From positions 13,220,642 through 13,270,641 of the forward strand of contig OZ037770.1 of NCBI GenBank assembly GCA_964035545.1: a DNA stretch of 50,000 nt, given 5' to 3'. The number at the start of each line of letters is the position of its first letter. The first letter of the stretch is position 1. The notes under the pieces were generated by a model. The model did no database searches. It was given only the letters and a program-made list of their open reading frames with translations, and was not told the origin of the DNA. The position numbers and the translations under genes are program-made. This stretch comes from Bugula neritina (taxonomy: Eukaryota > Bryozoa > Gymnolaemata > Cheilostomatida > Bugulidae). Of this stretch, positions 34,930 to 48,100 are shown in pieces.

Positions 34930-35240
34930 ACAAAGAGTAGAAAGGATGGGACGTGAAGTATTGTCACAAACTGAAGTTGAGATCTCAAGCTAAATCCAGG
35001 TTATATCACATGATCGCTGGCTTGGCTCCAGCGTGTCATACTTGTGTGGGACTGGCGTTGGCTAGAGACAAGCATACGGACGAGGAAATACAAGAGAGTA
35101 CATGGGAAACTCTGTACTCCAGCAACAGAGAGCTTATCACAACCCCATTAGCTATCACTCTAGCCAAGCCATTGCAAAAAACTTTATAGCTATGACGCCT
35201 CAAGTTATAAAGAATGTCACGTCCACTCAAAGAAAATGCC
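34930..35240. other. GC-richer stretch with overlapping open frames, unassigned
   Basis: Both strands are open here for 65-80 codons (plus 34953-35189, minus 35036-35242). The base composition is more balanced than the AT-rich flanks. Neither translation resembles a family I know, the plus frame has no ATG at its start, and no convincing splice pair encloses the frames. It could be an exon of an unknown transcript, a decayed transposon gene or chance. Confidence 0.3.
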
Positions 35241-35740
35241 ACAAACTGATATGAAGATGGAAGATTCCGAATTTAAGGAAAACTTGAAAACTATTTAAAG
35301 TGAATGTTAGAGAAAAACTTAGCAACCATGAGAGTCAAGGAGGTTCCGCTCAAAGAAAGCATCAATATCAAACGAAATACAAGCCATGAAAGGTTATGCT
35401 GACAGGAAGTTTCGAAAAATTTGACATTTATTACTAATAAGCCAGCGTGTTGCAGGCACTAAGACTTTGAATGGGAATCGGAAGTGGGTGACGTGTTTGT
35501 AAAAATCAATTGATATAAATTCCTTAACCAAGACTCCAGTGTTGGTATTAGAAGTTTAAGGCTATGGGTGGAAAATTATGTGTTTTTTTAATAAAATATT
35601 GCACAAGTGAAGTTTTAATTCCGTTAATAAAGGTGAATCTTAAACATAATAAACTATTTTGACTAGCACATATGTGGTTCAAAGAGTGCCAATCCCAAGA
35701 TGCATCAGCTAGTAGAAGCCAAGAGTTAATAGCATCACTA

Positions 35741-35761
35741 TCACCACAAAGCTACTTCAAA
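35741..35761 (-). CDS. Tentative last coding exon piece of the long AFAP-type form
   Basis: After an acceptor-like CATTCTAAATTGCAG, the phase 0 frame reads FEVALWW and a TGA stop. If the acceptor four codons downstream (GAAGTAG) is used instead, a 66-70 codon frame stays open to about 35550. I cannot decide, and neither has family support. An AATAAA on the minus strand lies near 35427-35432. Confidence 0.2.
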   Translation of the reverse strand, partial: FEVALW

Positions 35762-36112
35762 CTGCAATTTAGAATGCTGGTGTTATTTGGAATTGTCCAC
35801 CCTCTTGAGCAATGCTAGTAATAGCAAATCATCATTAGAGAAGTTATATTATGCAAAGAGAGAATAAATTTCAAACCAGTGCAACTAGGGCTGTGCTGAC
35901 GATGATTAGACTAAATTGCACAAATTCTACAACCAACAGGAAAAAATCTGCACAATTCTCACCTTAACCAAAACTTTGTTGATTGATTCAGATTTGTCAC
36001 ACACAACTAATTTAGAGTGAAGATATTTTCTCTCTAGTGATGAACAATTTAATGTATTAATTGCAACACAGCCCTAGTCAAAATCTGAAAGACTAAAGCT
36101 GATAATACTTAC

Positions 36113-36124
36113 ATTAGAGGACTC
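36113..36124 (-). CDS. 12-nt microexon (Glu-Ser-Ser-Asn)
   Basis: A consensus acceptor (TTCTTTATCTTTTCCAG) is followed by GAGTCCTCTAAT and then a consensus donor (GTAAGT). The exon is four codons long, phase 0 on both sides, and fits the phase 0 end of the exon at 36268. The strong sites on both sides make chance less likely, but there is no protein match to prove it. Confidence 0.5.
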
Positions 36125-39100
36125 CTGGAAAAGATAAAGAACAATTTTTGAGAGAAAGTCAAAATTGATGATCACTTACAAGCGAAAACAACTTCCAATT
36201 ATTGTTTGTAGTGAGACAAATCTGATGATAGACGAGAAGGACAAAAAGTGAGGAACAAGGAAAATACCTTTATATGTTGCAATTTCCGATCTTCCAAAAC
36301 CACTATTTCCTGATTGGTGGATTTATATTCGGCGTCGATTCTGTTGTACTCGGCGTTGAGTTTTTCTCTATCATCTGGTAGAACTGTGCTGAGCTTTTGA
36401 TCTCTAATCTTTTTCCTGTATAATAGACAAAAGAACATGTAGGCTAGTAGTCACATGACTTGTTCTAAAAGCGGGAAAGTACTAAGATTATCTGCTCGAC
36501 GACCAAACACAAGGGACTGAATCTTAAATAACACACAGTTCTGATCACATGATGAATGACTTAGCCGGCAAATACCTTTCTTTTCTCAAAGCAGTTAGTT
36601 TCTGTCGAAGCAACTCAAGTCTTTTCTCGTCTTCTGCAATGGATGCAGGTGTACTAACAGGGTGGGAGGAGCCTATTTTACTCTCATCTGCTGCCAACTT
36701 CTGTAGCGTACTGTAAAATCACAACATGAAATGATGGGGTTTAAAGTTTAAAGAATCATATTTTCATAAAACTAATAACAGAAGATAATGAATGAGGTAG
36801 GAGTTGGGAGTATATTGAACTGAGCTGCAGTATAATAAGTATTAACAAGTTTAGGTATGAGTATTGGAGTGAAAGTGAGTATGAGTGTCAGTGTGAGTAT
36901 ATGATAATGAAGAGTGAGTGAGTATGATAACACAATTGTGAGTATGAGTGTAAAAAATGAATATAAGTTTAAGAGTGAGTATGAGTGTAAATGTATAAAT
37001 GATAATTGTGAGTGTGAAATTGAATGAGTCTAGATGTGTATATGAGTGTATGAATGTGAGTGAATGATAATGAATAAGTAAAAGAGAAAGGTCAGTGATT
37101 GCATTAGTATGTATCAATCTTGCTGGACAATCGAGTAGTACTCACAATATTACTTTAGTTATGACTCACAGCTCAATACTTCAAATACGCAGACGTACAA
37201 TACTAAAACCAACCTCGAGAGAAAGTTTTTAGCAAACACTTTAGAAGTATTCGGGCTAGTGGAAAGGCTAGTATTTGGCACTGCAGTTCTAGTAGTAGAG
37301 CTAGCAGGCAAAGTAGAGCTTTTCTTAGGTGTACTGTTGACTCTTAGTCTACTGTCACTACTAGGTAACGTGACAGTTTTATCTTTAGAAGATAAATCTA
37401 TATCAAATCTACAAGAAGAAGTAGAGAAACTAGAAACATGCATTTTATAGAAGAGTTTCAAATTTTACTCCAAAGTGAGACTAATATCTACTGATTCCCT
37501 CCTTAACTCAGTGAAGTGATTCACTCACCTCAATGTGGTGACTCACTCACCTTAATGTGATGACTCACCCACCTTAATATGCTGACTCATTCACTCACCT
37601 TAATGTGGGGTCAATGCCAAGTTTGAGTACTTCGGCAACATTGCTACCACCAGATGGCGTTATAGACTTGATCTCAAACTTTCTGGGCTTATTGTTGTTA
37701 ACCTGGACTGTAGTCTGTGAGCTGAAGACTGTAGTGAATTTTGGGGGAGGCTTAGAGTCGCTCCCTTCGTCTGCTGATAATCTTATTGGACTGATTCTAG
37801 TGGGATTATCAGCTTTCTGTGAATGAATGGGACTCTGAGATGCTGGCTTGTCAGTGATAGAGTTGTTGTTAGCCTCAAAAGTTGCTTTAAATCTATCAAA
37901 GTGAGAATAGAAAGAGTTGATCTACTAAGTAAATAGCAAGCCATTCGTTTTCATTTGCCTAACCAACTTAAATGTTTCCAATCGGATTAAACACATTGTG
38001 TTTCAAGAGAGTCTGGTAAGGAAAAACAGGAAAAACCAGAATTCATATTTTGTCATCACTGCTTTTAGGCAAAGGACTTTGTGAAAATTTCATTAGAGTT
38101 GCACTCAACTGTTACACCAAGTTTTACACAAGATGTCGTCCAGATCTAGGTTTATTAGGTGTAGATCAGTCATAGGATATTAAGCAGAAGCTCTTAATAG
38201 ACAATAAGCAAATATTTTAGACTTACACAACCCAGCCTCTAAAGTTTAAACCAACACAACCCCTAAACCAGCACACAACAACCTCTAAACCAGCGATATA
38301 AGAAACTAACTTGTCTACGTTGCCAGAAGTCGCCCTTGATGTCCGGGGACTAGACGCTGCAGAGTTTGGAGTTGATTTGGTGGAAGTGGTACTGCTGAGG
38401 GACGGCGTTCTCTTCACCGACGGGTTGGCGGCTCCGGCAAGTTTGAAACCTGACAAAACAGCTGCAGTTATAATAAGCTGTGCACACACATTGATCCGTA
38501 CTCTAAAGTCATATCTGGTAAATAACTCCAAGCTGGAAACTTTCCAGTGGGAGTTGAGCGCTCATAGCGGTTGCTTTCTTAGCATTACATTATTAATAAT
38601 TTCATTTCTATACAAATGTGGTCAGAAGACACTCGGTAAAACTAAATCAATAATTGAGCAAAACTAAGCAAGCCTGAAGAACAGGAGTTTTGAGTAACAA
38701 AATGAGAAAAACTTTGATCAAGGTTTGCTGCATATTTATTTAAGAAGTAGTTCCATTGGTGATTACATTCAATTTTAATTCTTTAAAATACTACTGATAT
38801 TAAACTTTATCTAATTAGATAAAACATAAATAGAAAAAATTTCTTTTCCTATATTTTATTGACCCTTTTACTTTTTCCCTAGCTTCTTTTTCCAGAAATC
38901 TCAATTTGATTACTTATTTTGATGACTCAGTTTGATTACCTGACCATTTTGCACCTCCATTTGCAGAAGAATTGTTTTCAAAAACAGCCCGATTTTTTGC
39001 AATTGTCTCCCCGAGCTTACGTGAACCTCCCTCTGATGAACAAGAACTTTCTCGAGAGAATGACGGTATAGCAGCTGCAAAAATACAAAACTAATAATTA

Positions 39101-42100
39101 AGTATTGGTTGCATAGATAATATTATACGTGTCTCTTTACTTTGATGCACAGTTTGACAGTAGAACTTCCCAACTGGTAGAACAAGAGTTACAAAACAAA
39201 CAAGTTTTATGCATGAAGTGACCAACTGTTTACATATTAAGAGCGAATAGAGAAGAATTTCTGTAATCAAAATGTATTATCAACAACTTTTGGGTGAAAG
39301 TTTCAAACCCAAACAAGGCTTAAAATATTCCCATATCAAGGTTCATAAGCTTGAATCATCAAAGACTTTGCCAACCAATCGGCTGCTGGACTTACAATCA
39401 GTTGCAGACGTGGGAGCAGAAACGACGTCTGCTTTAGTTTGCACGTCACTCCGTGTCTTTCTTTCTTGATCTGATTTGAAACTGTTGGTTGTGGTAATTA
39501 TTGGCTCGGAGGCCGGCTTCTTCATGGGTTTCGCTGCGGAAAGATTTTGATAATTAAATCCTTTACAACCAGTCAGTAAAGTCAGTACAAAATCGTATAC
39601 GGTTTTAGTCTTCATACAGGAGTTGTTTTCACATACACGAGTAGCGGTCATATGTGGGAGTTGCTCTCTCACATGCAGGAGTTGCTTTACATGCAGGAGG
39701 GGCAATCACATGAACAACAGGGAACAAGAACACTACATCTCACATAACTACAAATCTAGTGAATTAATCATGTTGTGAAATAACTTTAATATAGAAAATT
39801 TCTTCAAATTTCAATAAATTTTTAGTATGTTTTGTAAAGATTTATTGCAACTTCATAGAACTAGCATAAAAATCACATGCGGAACACCAGGAACTTACCT
39901 ATTTCCTGATTAATAGCTTTTATTTACAACTTCCTGCTTACTGAATATAGTATAAACTATGTTATGTTATAAAAGAGAAAATGAGTTATAAATAACATTG
40001 CAGTATATGGGCCAGTGGGAGTAAAAATTGATTAAATATGCACAAACAATTTAATTTTCAAAGAAAATTGTTAAATACAAGCAGACGATAAAAACAGAAA
40101 GAAGTTCTCACACCTAACACACTTCGGCAAACATTATAAAATTGTTAGTGTTTAAGTTACTAAGCCAAATCTCTAGCAAAAACTTGGAGTTGCCTTTGCT
40201 TGTTACCAAAACATTACAAGACCAATAGAACTAAACTAATATAATATATATGCTTTTCCTTAAGTTATCATAACAGGCACCTTAAAACTTTTATTCTGTA
40301 CACCCTGAACTGTTATCTTTCATACATCTGAATTTTAACATTAACATCACTGAAGTTTGCTCAAAATCCTCTAAACTTTTTACCTTATATTTACCTTATA
40401 GTTTTTACTTGGACGTGGACACAAAACCACTTGGAAAAATAATTTTTTTAAAAAGAAAACTAGCCAGAATGAATATGAAACATAAAACTTTTTACAATAG
40501 TTCTAGTCACAGAATAGGCTTGCCACACCTGAGACACCTGCTACACTTGCCACACCTGCTACACTTGCCACACCTGACACACCTCCTGCACTTGGCACAC
40601 CTGCCATGTCAACTCAAAAACAGCTCTACTCTTGAAATTGCTTGATACACACAAATACAAGACTGCCTTGAAGCAGACTAGGACTATTATTAAAACAATC
40701 TTCGGACTTTAGATAGTAAAACAGTGATAGTCCATCTATTCTCCCAACCAGAATAACACAACTCTTAATTCATGATGAAATTTGGTTACTATAATTGAGA
40801 ACACAACTTCAAATTTGATTGAACTGTTGCAGACGTTAGATTGGTTGAGGCAAGTGATTAACATTTGAAATAATTAAACATTTGATAAGCAATTGATGGT
40901 GCCGGTACAGCATAACTGGACTATATAATGTGACAACATGCATACAACTAACAAGGCTTTGGGAGGAGAAATTTTTTTTGTAACTTGAAGCAAAAGCTTG
41001 AATTTGTGTTGCCATAGAAATGCTGTATGGCAAAAGAGAGCGCAGTGTGATTGTGCAGCTAGAAGAAAGTTGTGAGTGCAAGCTCACGCACTCCGATAGC
41101 CTACGCTACTTACTTGTCTCGAAATCGTGAAGCTGAAAAGAGGTTCGGCTATTTTTGATTGGTTCAAATGACATCCTTTTGTATGTAGGGGCTTTGAAAT
41201 CCAACGAGTAAGATTTCGGCATGACATGCAAATACGCTTGCTCCGTCTTAGATTCATAGAATGATGCAAGTTGTTTTATTTTAGTAGGCGTAGCAACCGC
41301 ACTGGCAGTACCTTGATTGGTTGGATAGCTCTCACAGTCTAAGTTACTTGTAGCCCTATTGGCTAATGTTTCTGCATTCTCATAAGGCAAGTGATTGTTA
41401 TTTGTTGGATGAAATGGAGACGGGACTGTAGGAGTTATCTCTGGTGATATCAGGATGTCAACATAACTACCTTCGCTATCGCTATTATCTTCTTCACCTA
41501 CAGCAAAGACTTCATCTACCAGTACATGGTCAGTTGGACTCTTAGCCTGTGAGAGATCAATGGAATACATTTTCTGATTGGTTGATGTCTCCCAATTGCC
41601 GTCTGCACACACTTGGACATATTCCCCGTCATCTTCTGCAACATCATCATATTCCCTCTCGCAATCTGTCTCTCTACAAGCCTCGGAGTTAGAATTTGAT
41701 GTCTCGTTGGCGAGCTCACTCACATTGGCTGATTGATTCTCCATGTGAAGAGGATGAATGATGTCATAATGTTCGTCAGCCGAGTCTGCCGCTGTTAGTT
41801 TTTGGGTGCCACACGAGTTCTTCTCATTTTGGGAGACTAGAAACTCTGGATGGACACCTGATTGCTCTTTACTTGAGACATCAATGTCTACTGTTGATTT
41901 GTCTATTTGCTCGACCTCTAGCTGAAGGTCATTACTCGGTTTTGCGGGCTCAGAGCCAATAGCATCTGGTTTGTCATTATTCGACCAATCAGAAAGCCTA
42001 ACCTCATTCAGCTCACTAGATTTTTGTGCTGCAGTAAACAAATGACTTCATTTAAAAATCAAGAAGTTATGAGAAATCGAAAATAAATTTGATTTGATTT

Positions 42101-45100
42101 TTCAACTACTACTATAGAATCAAGACTTTAGATATCATTGGAGCAACTCAGGCAAACAGACGTACCCTCATTAGAGGCGGATATAGCCTCGACTTCAATG
42201 TACACATCTGAATCGTCTACAATAACGTAACACTTACCGTATAAACTCCACAGCACTGTTCTTGCCTTTTATTGGATGAAAGAGCAAAATCCACGAAAAG
42301 GAAAAGTTGAAAAAAAATTAAATAATAAAGAATAGCTAACAAGTGATAGTCTATAACAATCATACTGGTGCATATATAAGATAGTGTGGAGCACAGATTA
42401 TTCTGTTACTTATAGTCATTGGTCTGAGTGAAGATAAAACAGCAACTAACCGCTGCCAGACTTCTCATCAACTGCTGCCGGTATGTCGCTGGTGTCAGCT
42501 TGCCCTGGTTCACTCAGCTGTCTGTTTGGTAATGCGGCTGGCTTGTTAGAGGGTACCGACACTTCTTCATAAACCTAGATAAGAACTTAGTTTACATAAC
42601 CAGTGTGTTTACTACTTTCAATGATGTCATGTGAAAAACATACCACTGTCTGGAAGTAGGCAGGGCAATTTAGCGGAAAAGTTGTAAAACATCTGCACAA
42701 AAAAAATGTAGAAAATTTTAAAACTGAATCGAATATTTAGAATATCCAAAGCCAAGTATATAAATGAAGAAAGTTTAAAAAACTTTGTTTGAAAAGTTAC
42801 TACAGACTGTTAGCAACCCATGCGCTTTTCTTAGCATTAAAAACTATTGAATTTTATCTGTGACTAAAATTATATGGGAAAGCTACAATGTGAGTAAAAA
42901 ACTACAGTGTAGAGTCAAGTAGTGAAGCAATTTATTAGCATTTGTGTGTTCAGTGGGGTTGCTCAGCAACAAGGTACATCTAAACAGACAAAGTGAGGTG
43001 TGGTGAACAGGCAAGACAACTCTTACATTTCCCGTATAATGACCCAGAAATAAACCAATCAGAGTACGCGTGTTTCCACGGAGATGTAACTGACAAAGTA
43101 AAATAACAATGGTTTGAGCAGGGGACAAAGTAGCATGCATAGAGGGGGATACAAGGGGCAAATATGTGAGGATACAAGGGTATGGTTAAAATATCCCATC
43201 TACGGAATTGAGAATTCAAGATGACTTGGAGCAATTGACCAATAATATACTATAAAAATATAGACCAATAAGAGCAAACAATAGTATACTGAATATGCCA
43301 TAGGGTACCTATATTGCATTATGTTCAAAACAAAATACATTTAAACAAAATTAAAAGAAGGACTTAGACAATAACTTGGAAATATGATATAGCAAAACAT
43401 GTAAAACAAAATTTTAAAATATTTAGTTTAAGAATATCTCATCAACAGAACATGGATATAAATAGCTCCACAGTATGCTAAGTATTTGTGCTGAATTCAA
43501 AGTTTTGATAGGAATTAACAAGTTACTGCCATAACTTGTGGTTAATTTACGTAAAAACAATTTAGAAGATGTAAACATTGAAAACAGCACATAGAAAGTG
43601 GAGCTATTTTAAAGCCGATAGTTATTACCACGCAGTTCATGTAGACTGAACTAGCATCTCTATAGCGCAGTCTCAACACCCTTTTCTAGAAGAGTGAAGT
43701 AGGAACACTTTGAAATGTGGTTTCTTTAAAAAGAAAGCACTGATAGTTGTCTTTTCTTCACAGGAACACCAGCATATCAAATATCCAATTAATATAATTT
43801 TCATACTTTATAATGCCGAAATAGTTTAGCTTATTGAAAAAATCGGAAAATTCACTCAAAGCCTAAATTTTTTTTCAAGTTTCAAGTGATGAAATAATTT
43901 ATTAAGCGCTCATAATAACCATTTGTAAACTTGATGTAACTCCGGAAAAAGTTTTTTCCTTATTTATATCAGGTTGCTTTGTCCATGAAGAAAAAACAAC
44001 TTTTCAACAGCTATAGGTGATGGAAAAAGTTTAAAGTTAAAGTAACCTCCGAAACAAAAAACTGAAAAGCTGTTTTAATAGTAACAGCTAGTCTAATAAT
44101 TAACATCGGCATCTTTTTTCAAACTTAATATTCCTATAACAGAGCAACATATTATGACCCTAGAAACTCTCAATAGGATAAAGGTAAAAGTGGATATAGC
44201 GCGGGTACCTTGCTAGCTCTATCACCAGTCTCACTAGGGGGCTCATCATAAGGGTCCCCACCACCAGTGCTACTGTTCTCTTCCCTGTCACTAAGATCTG
44301 CATACTGCCTCTCATCCTAGCAGACAAATAGACAAGCTAGGGTAGCAGCAGACGCCATGGGATAGAGGAGAGAGCACATAAAGAGCACTGAGATCCTTAA
44401 CTAGTCACACAGCATCATTTCACAGTCACACCACGTCACATACAATATAACCTAATTACACAATGTCACATGTACACTATCTCAGTCACGCAACGTCATC
44501 TGATAGTCACACAATGACACATTCATCATTACTTAGTCACACAAATTCATATATTTTTGTACATCATTCCACAGTTCAGTGGCATCAGAAATAGCATGGA
44601 GCTGATACTTTGGTTGAGAGAACTTTCATCTCATGTAATAACTGAATTTTTTGCAAAGACTTTCAGAACAGAATGAATTGATGCTAAAAGATTGAGTTTG
44701 GTAACACTTGATGGAATTTAGAAATATTTATCTTTGAAGTAAAGCCAACACGTCTTGAGTTTAGAATGAAATGAATTTGGTGGCCCAGACTTTTCACGCT
44801 ACGCAATAAGACAAATAGTAAACACGAGTACCCATAAACCGAGCTAACACATAACATAACTTTATAGGAAATAACAACACTAAGTAACATACGTTAAAGC
44901 CAACGTATGAAAGTATGTGACTAGTTAGCATAAGTTTAGCATATATTTATTATTTTAGTGGCACATAAATTACCTTCGAAAAAAGATATATCTGAAATAA
45001 ATTTACTTATATCATAGAATGTTTCACAGTACTGATATACAGTAAATACTGCAGAATGACGTAATTTAGAGTTGTCTTCTTTACCTAACACACGGAGTAC

Positions 45101-48100
45101 ACAAAACCCCAATAAAGGTAGATTTAACTTACTTCTGATATTTGGCCTTCTTCGAAAGTGATAGAGGAATTCTCCTAAAGCAAAAATTCAAACATAGTGT
45201 TGTAATAATATAAGACAATATAGTTTTCATTTAAATTTAGCAATGTAAATGATTTTCTAGAGTAGACAGAACTGATAATTATTAGCTGTTTAAAGTTTAA
45301 GCAATGCTTTCACTTTAGAATAGAGCTTCATACTGTAAACAATAACAGCTAAAAACAGATAAACTGCAAATGACTAGAACATGATAGTCTTTAACAACCA
45401 CTCATGCATAGCTAGGTTCTGTAATATAATACAAAGATGGGGCTACAAAAAACAAACCCGCATTTTAAGAGAATGATTATATTACAGAACTCAGTCATTG
45501 GCCTAATTTTTTTTGCTTAAAAGGAGTAGCAAAATTAAAAAAACAATTGAATTATATATTTACTAATTATGTGCAGTAATGACATGAGAAAGAGAAGACA
45601 ACTACAACACGTAACGTGAGCAACAAGACAAAGCACTATACAAACTACTCTCAAATAAACACATTACTAAGCTTTGATAGAAAAGATATTCATCTCATTG
45701 CAAAGCCGAAAAAGTAAAACATACACTTATCATTCACTAATCATGTTACCAGTTTTTAGGGTGAGTGCAACACAACTTTAAACCTCTGGTGTTAGCCAAT
45801 AACTTACACTGTCTTTTAACTTACTTTAAATTAGAACTTACACTAACTTGTATAACATAGACTGCCTAAATATACTCACATTAACCTACATAACTTACAC
45901 TAAACTAGAACTTACACTAAATTAGAACCTACATTGTCTGGTAACAACTTACACTGTCTTTAAAGCCATAATAAATGCTAATTTACAGACCAGTTACTAA
46001 TGACTTACATACTTACTATGCTGTTTATGCTAACTTGAACAAAACTCATACAAGTTTTGCACGTCTCGAAAAGATTACAATAACCAGTAAGAAAAATTAG
46101 ACAAGAGAAAAATACTAAATGAAATCTTTCTAAAACAGATACAATTTTATTACAAAATAAAGAATAGTAAATATGAAAAATACTTTGTTAGGATTTGTGC
46201 AAGGACGGTGTAATAATACAGCAAGTTAAGGGAATAAAACAACTAATGAGTTTATGGAATAATATTATTCAGGTATGTTATAGTATATATGATCACAATT
46301 AGTGCTAGCAGAGATACTCGGGCTAGTCTGGTCACAACTCAGACTATATATACATGGTTCACTAAGGGCGGAGTGGACACACTTGTCGTATATTCCGTCA
46401 TACAACACTAAATATATGTCATCTCGTGACCTAAATCTACACTTAGAAGAGTCTAAAGTTTGATAATGAGTAGTTAAAGTATGTGTTGCACTCGGGGTCA
46501 GTTCTAAACGTCTCTAAAATGCAAGATAATTGGAAGTTATTGGAAATTGAAAAAATTGTTTCTTTTTAAGAAAGAGTGTAAATTCAACTTTAATTCAAAA
46601 ATTACAAGCATTGGAGCTAATAATTAGAAGTCGTTTGCACTTGTGCAAATCTGCAATGCAGAATGGTATTATTTATTTCCAATAATAATTGATGAAAATG
46701 TATTTGTGTATCATTATAGTGCTGAGCTGGTCTTGAGGTTTTGGCATCTCTCAGTTGTTCTTGAATTGTTTGAAGTCAACTTTTATTGACACTGGCACAT
46801 ATGTATTATTCTTGTTATTAAATAGTATTAACAGTAATAATACTGATGAATGTACAGAGCAAATTCCGCATCTTCATTGCATGAAACCTATTCAAGTATT
46901 TTTAAATTTTAAATAACTTTAATATTTCTCTTTCTACTTTTACAACCAGTAAGCTGTTTACACAGAAACATGAGAATATTTAGTGTCTGTACACTAAACA
47001 TAGCTAGGCGGTATTTCTTCTGCCTAGAACTGCTCACCTCTACGCTGGTGGATGGTGCAAGAAGCATGTCTCTATTATCCACATAGGTATAGTCTTCATA
47101 AGAGTTTAGTCTTTCCGGGGCGCTATGTGCCCCTCCCGTACCAACATGCTTCACCAAAGCAGACAACCAATCTCCTTGGTCTATTTTATCCTCGGGCTAA
47201 ACATGTAGAGAGCAAATAACATCTTGGAATAGCTTTAAAAGTAAAAATTAAAATAATTTGTGTTTATACAGTTAATCTAAAATACTAACTTCGATGATGA
47301 ATGCAGTTTCACCCTGCTTGGCGATAGCAAGGCATAAGGAGTTGTTTCCCTTGCTCGTCGAATCGCCCAACTCACACTCGGTGAGTGACAGGGAGAAATC
47401 TAAGTCAGAAGAGTTGGAGTCGTCTTTGAAACACTCGAATGTTCCATTTCTGATGGCGCAGTATTTGTACTGCCAGGAGTTGTCATTAAGCAACAATGGG
47501 GCGGACAACTTCACAATACCTAGTAAACCCAAGGGAATTCTTTTACTATAGAGTTGTGAAATGTGAAGACTAATTTAGCATGAGGAATAACTTCATGATG
47601 CTAATCCTTACATTGATATAACCCACCTGCTACACTGATCTATCCCACCTGCTATACTGATATATCTCACCTGCTATACTAATATATCCCACCTGCTATA
47701 CTGATATATCCCACCTGCTATACTGACATATCCCACCTGCTATACTGATATCAGGAGAAGCCAGACAATGGCGGTCAAGCAAGGCTCCCTCGGAGATCTC
47801 CAGTTGCTGAGATACGGATCGGCCTTTCTTCTTCCCAAAAGTTTCGGAGAGGAATTTACCAATTTTTCCTTTCTTCTCTCTCTTGCCGTCTGATGACATG
47901 GTGTTGGCGACTTTACGATTCTTCATTGTTGGAGATCCGTTTACTAGTAACAAACAACGGTTTGTCAGTATTTCATCCACAACTGCTTTTGTAAAGGAGG
48001 TAAACTGACACACACTCAGCAACAGTAACTACAGCCTATACACATCATACTAGCGCCAAGACTACTAGAAGAAGATAACTCCCAAAAATATTACCAAGAA

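Noticed and set aside
41516-41719. Second protein in another frame of the large AFAP-type exon
   Set aside because: It overlaps the well-supported 915-nt coding exon out of frame.
47294-47551. 85-codon plus-strand protein
   Set aside because: It is antisense to the PH2 exon at 47519-47290.
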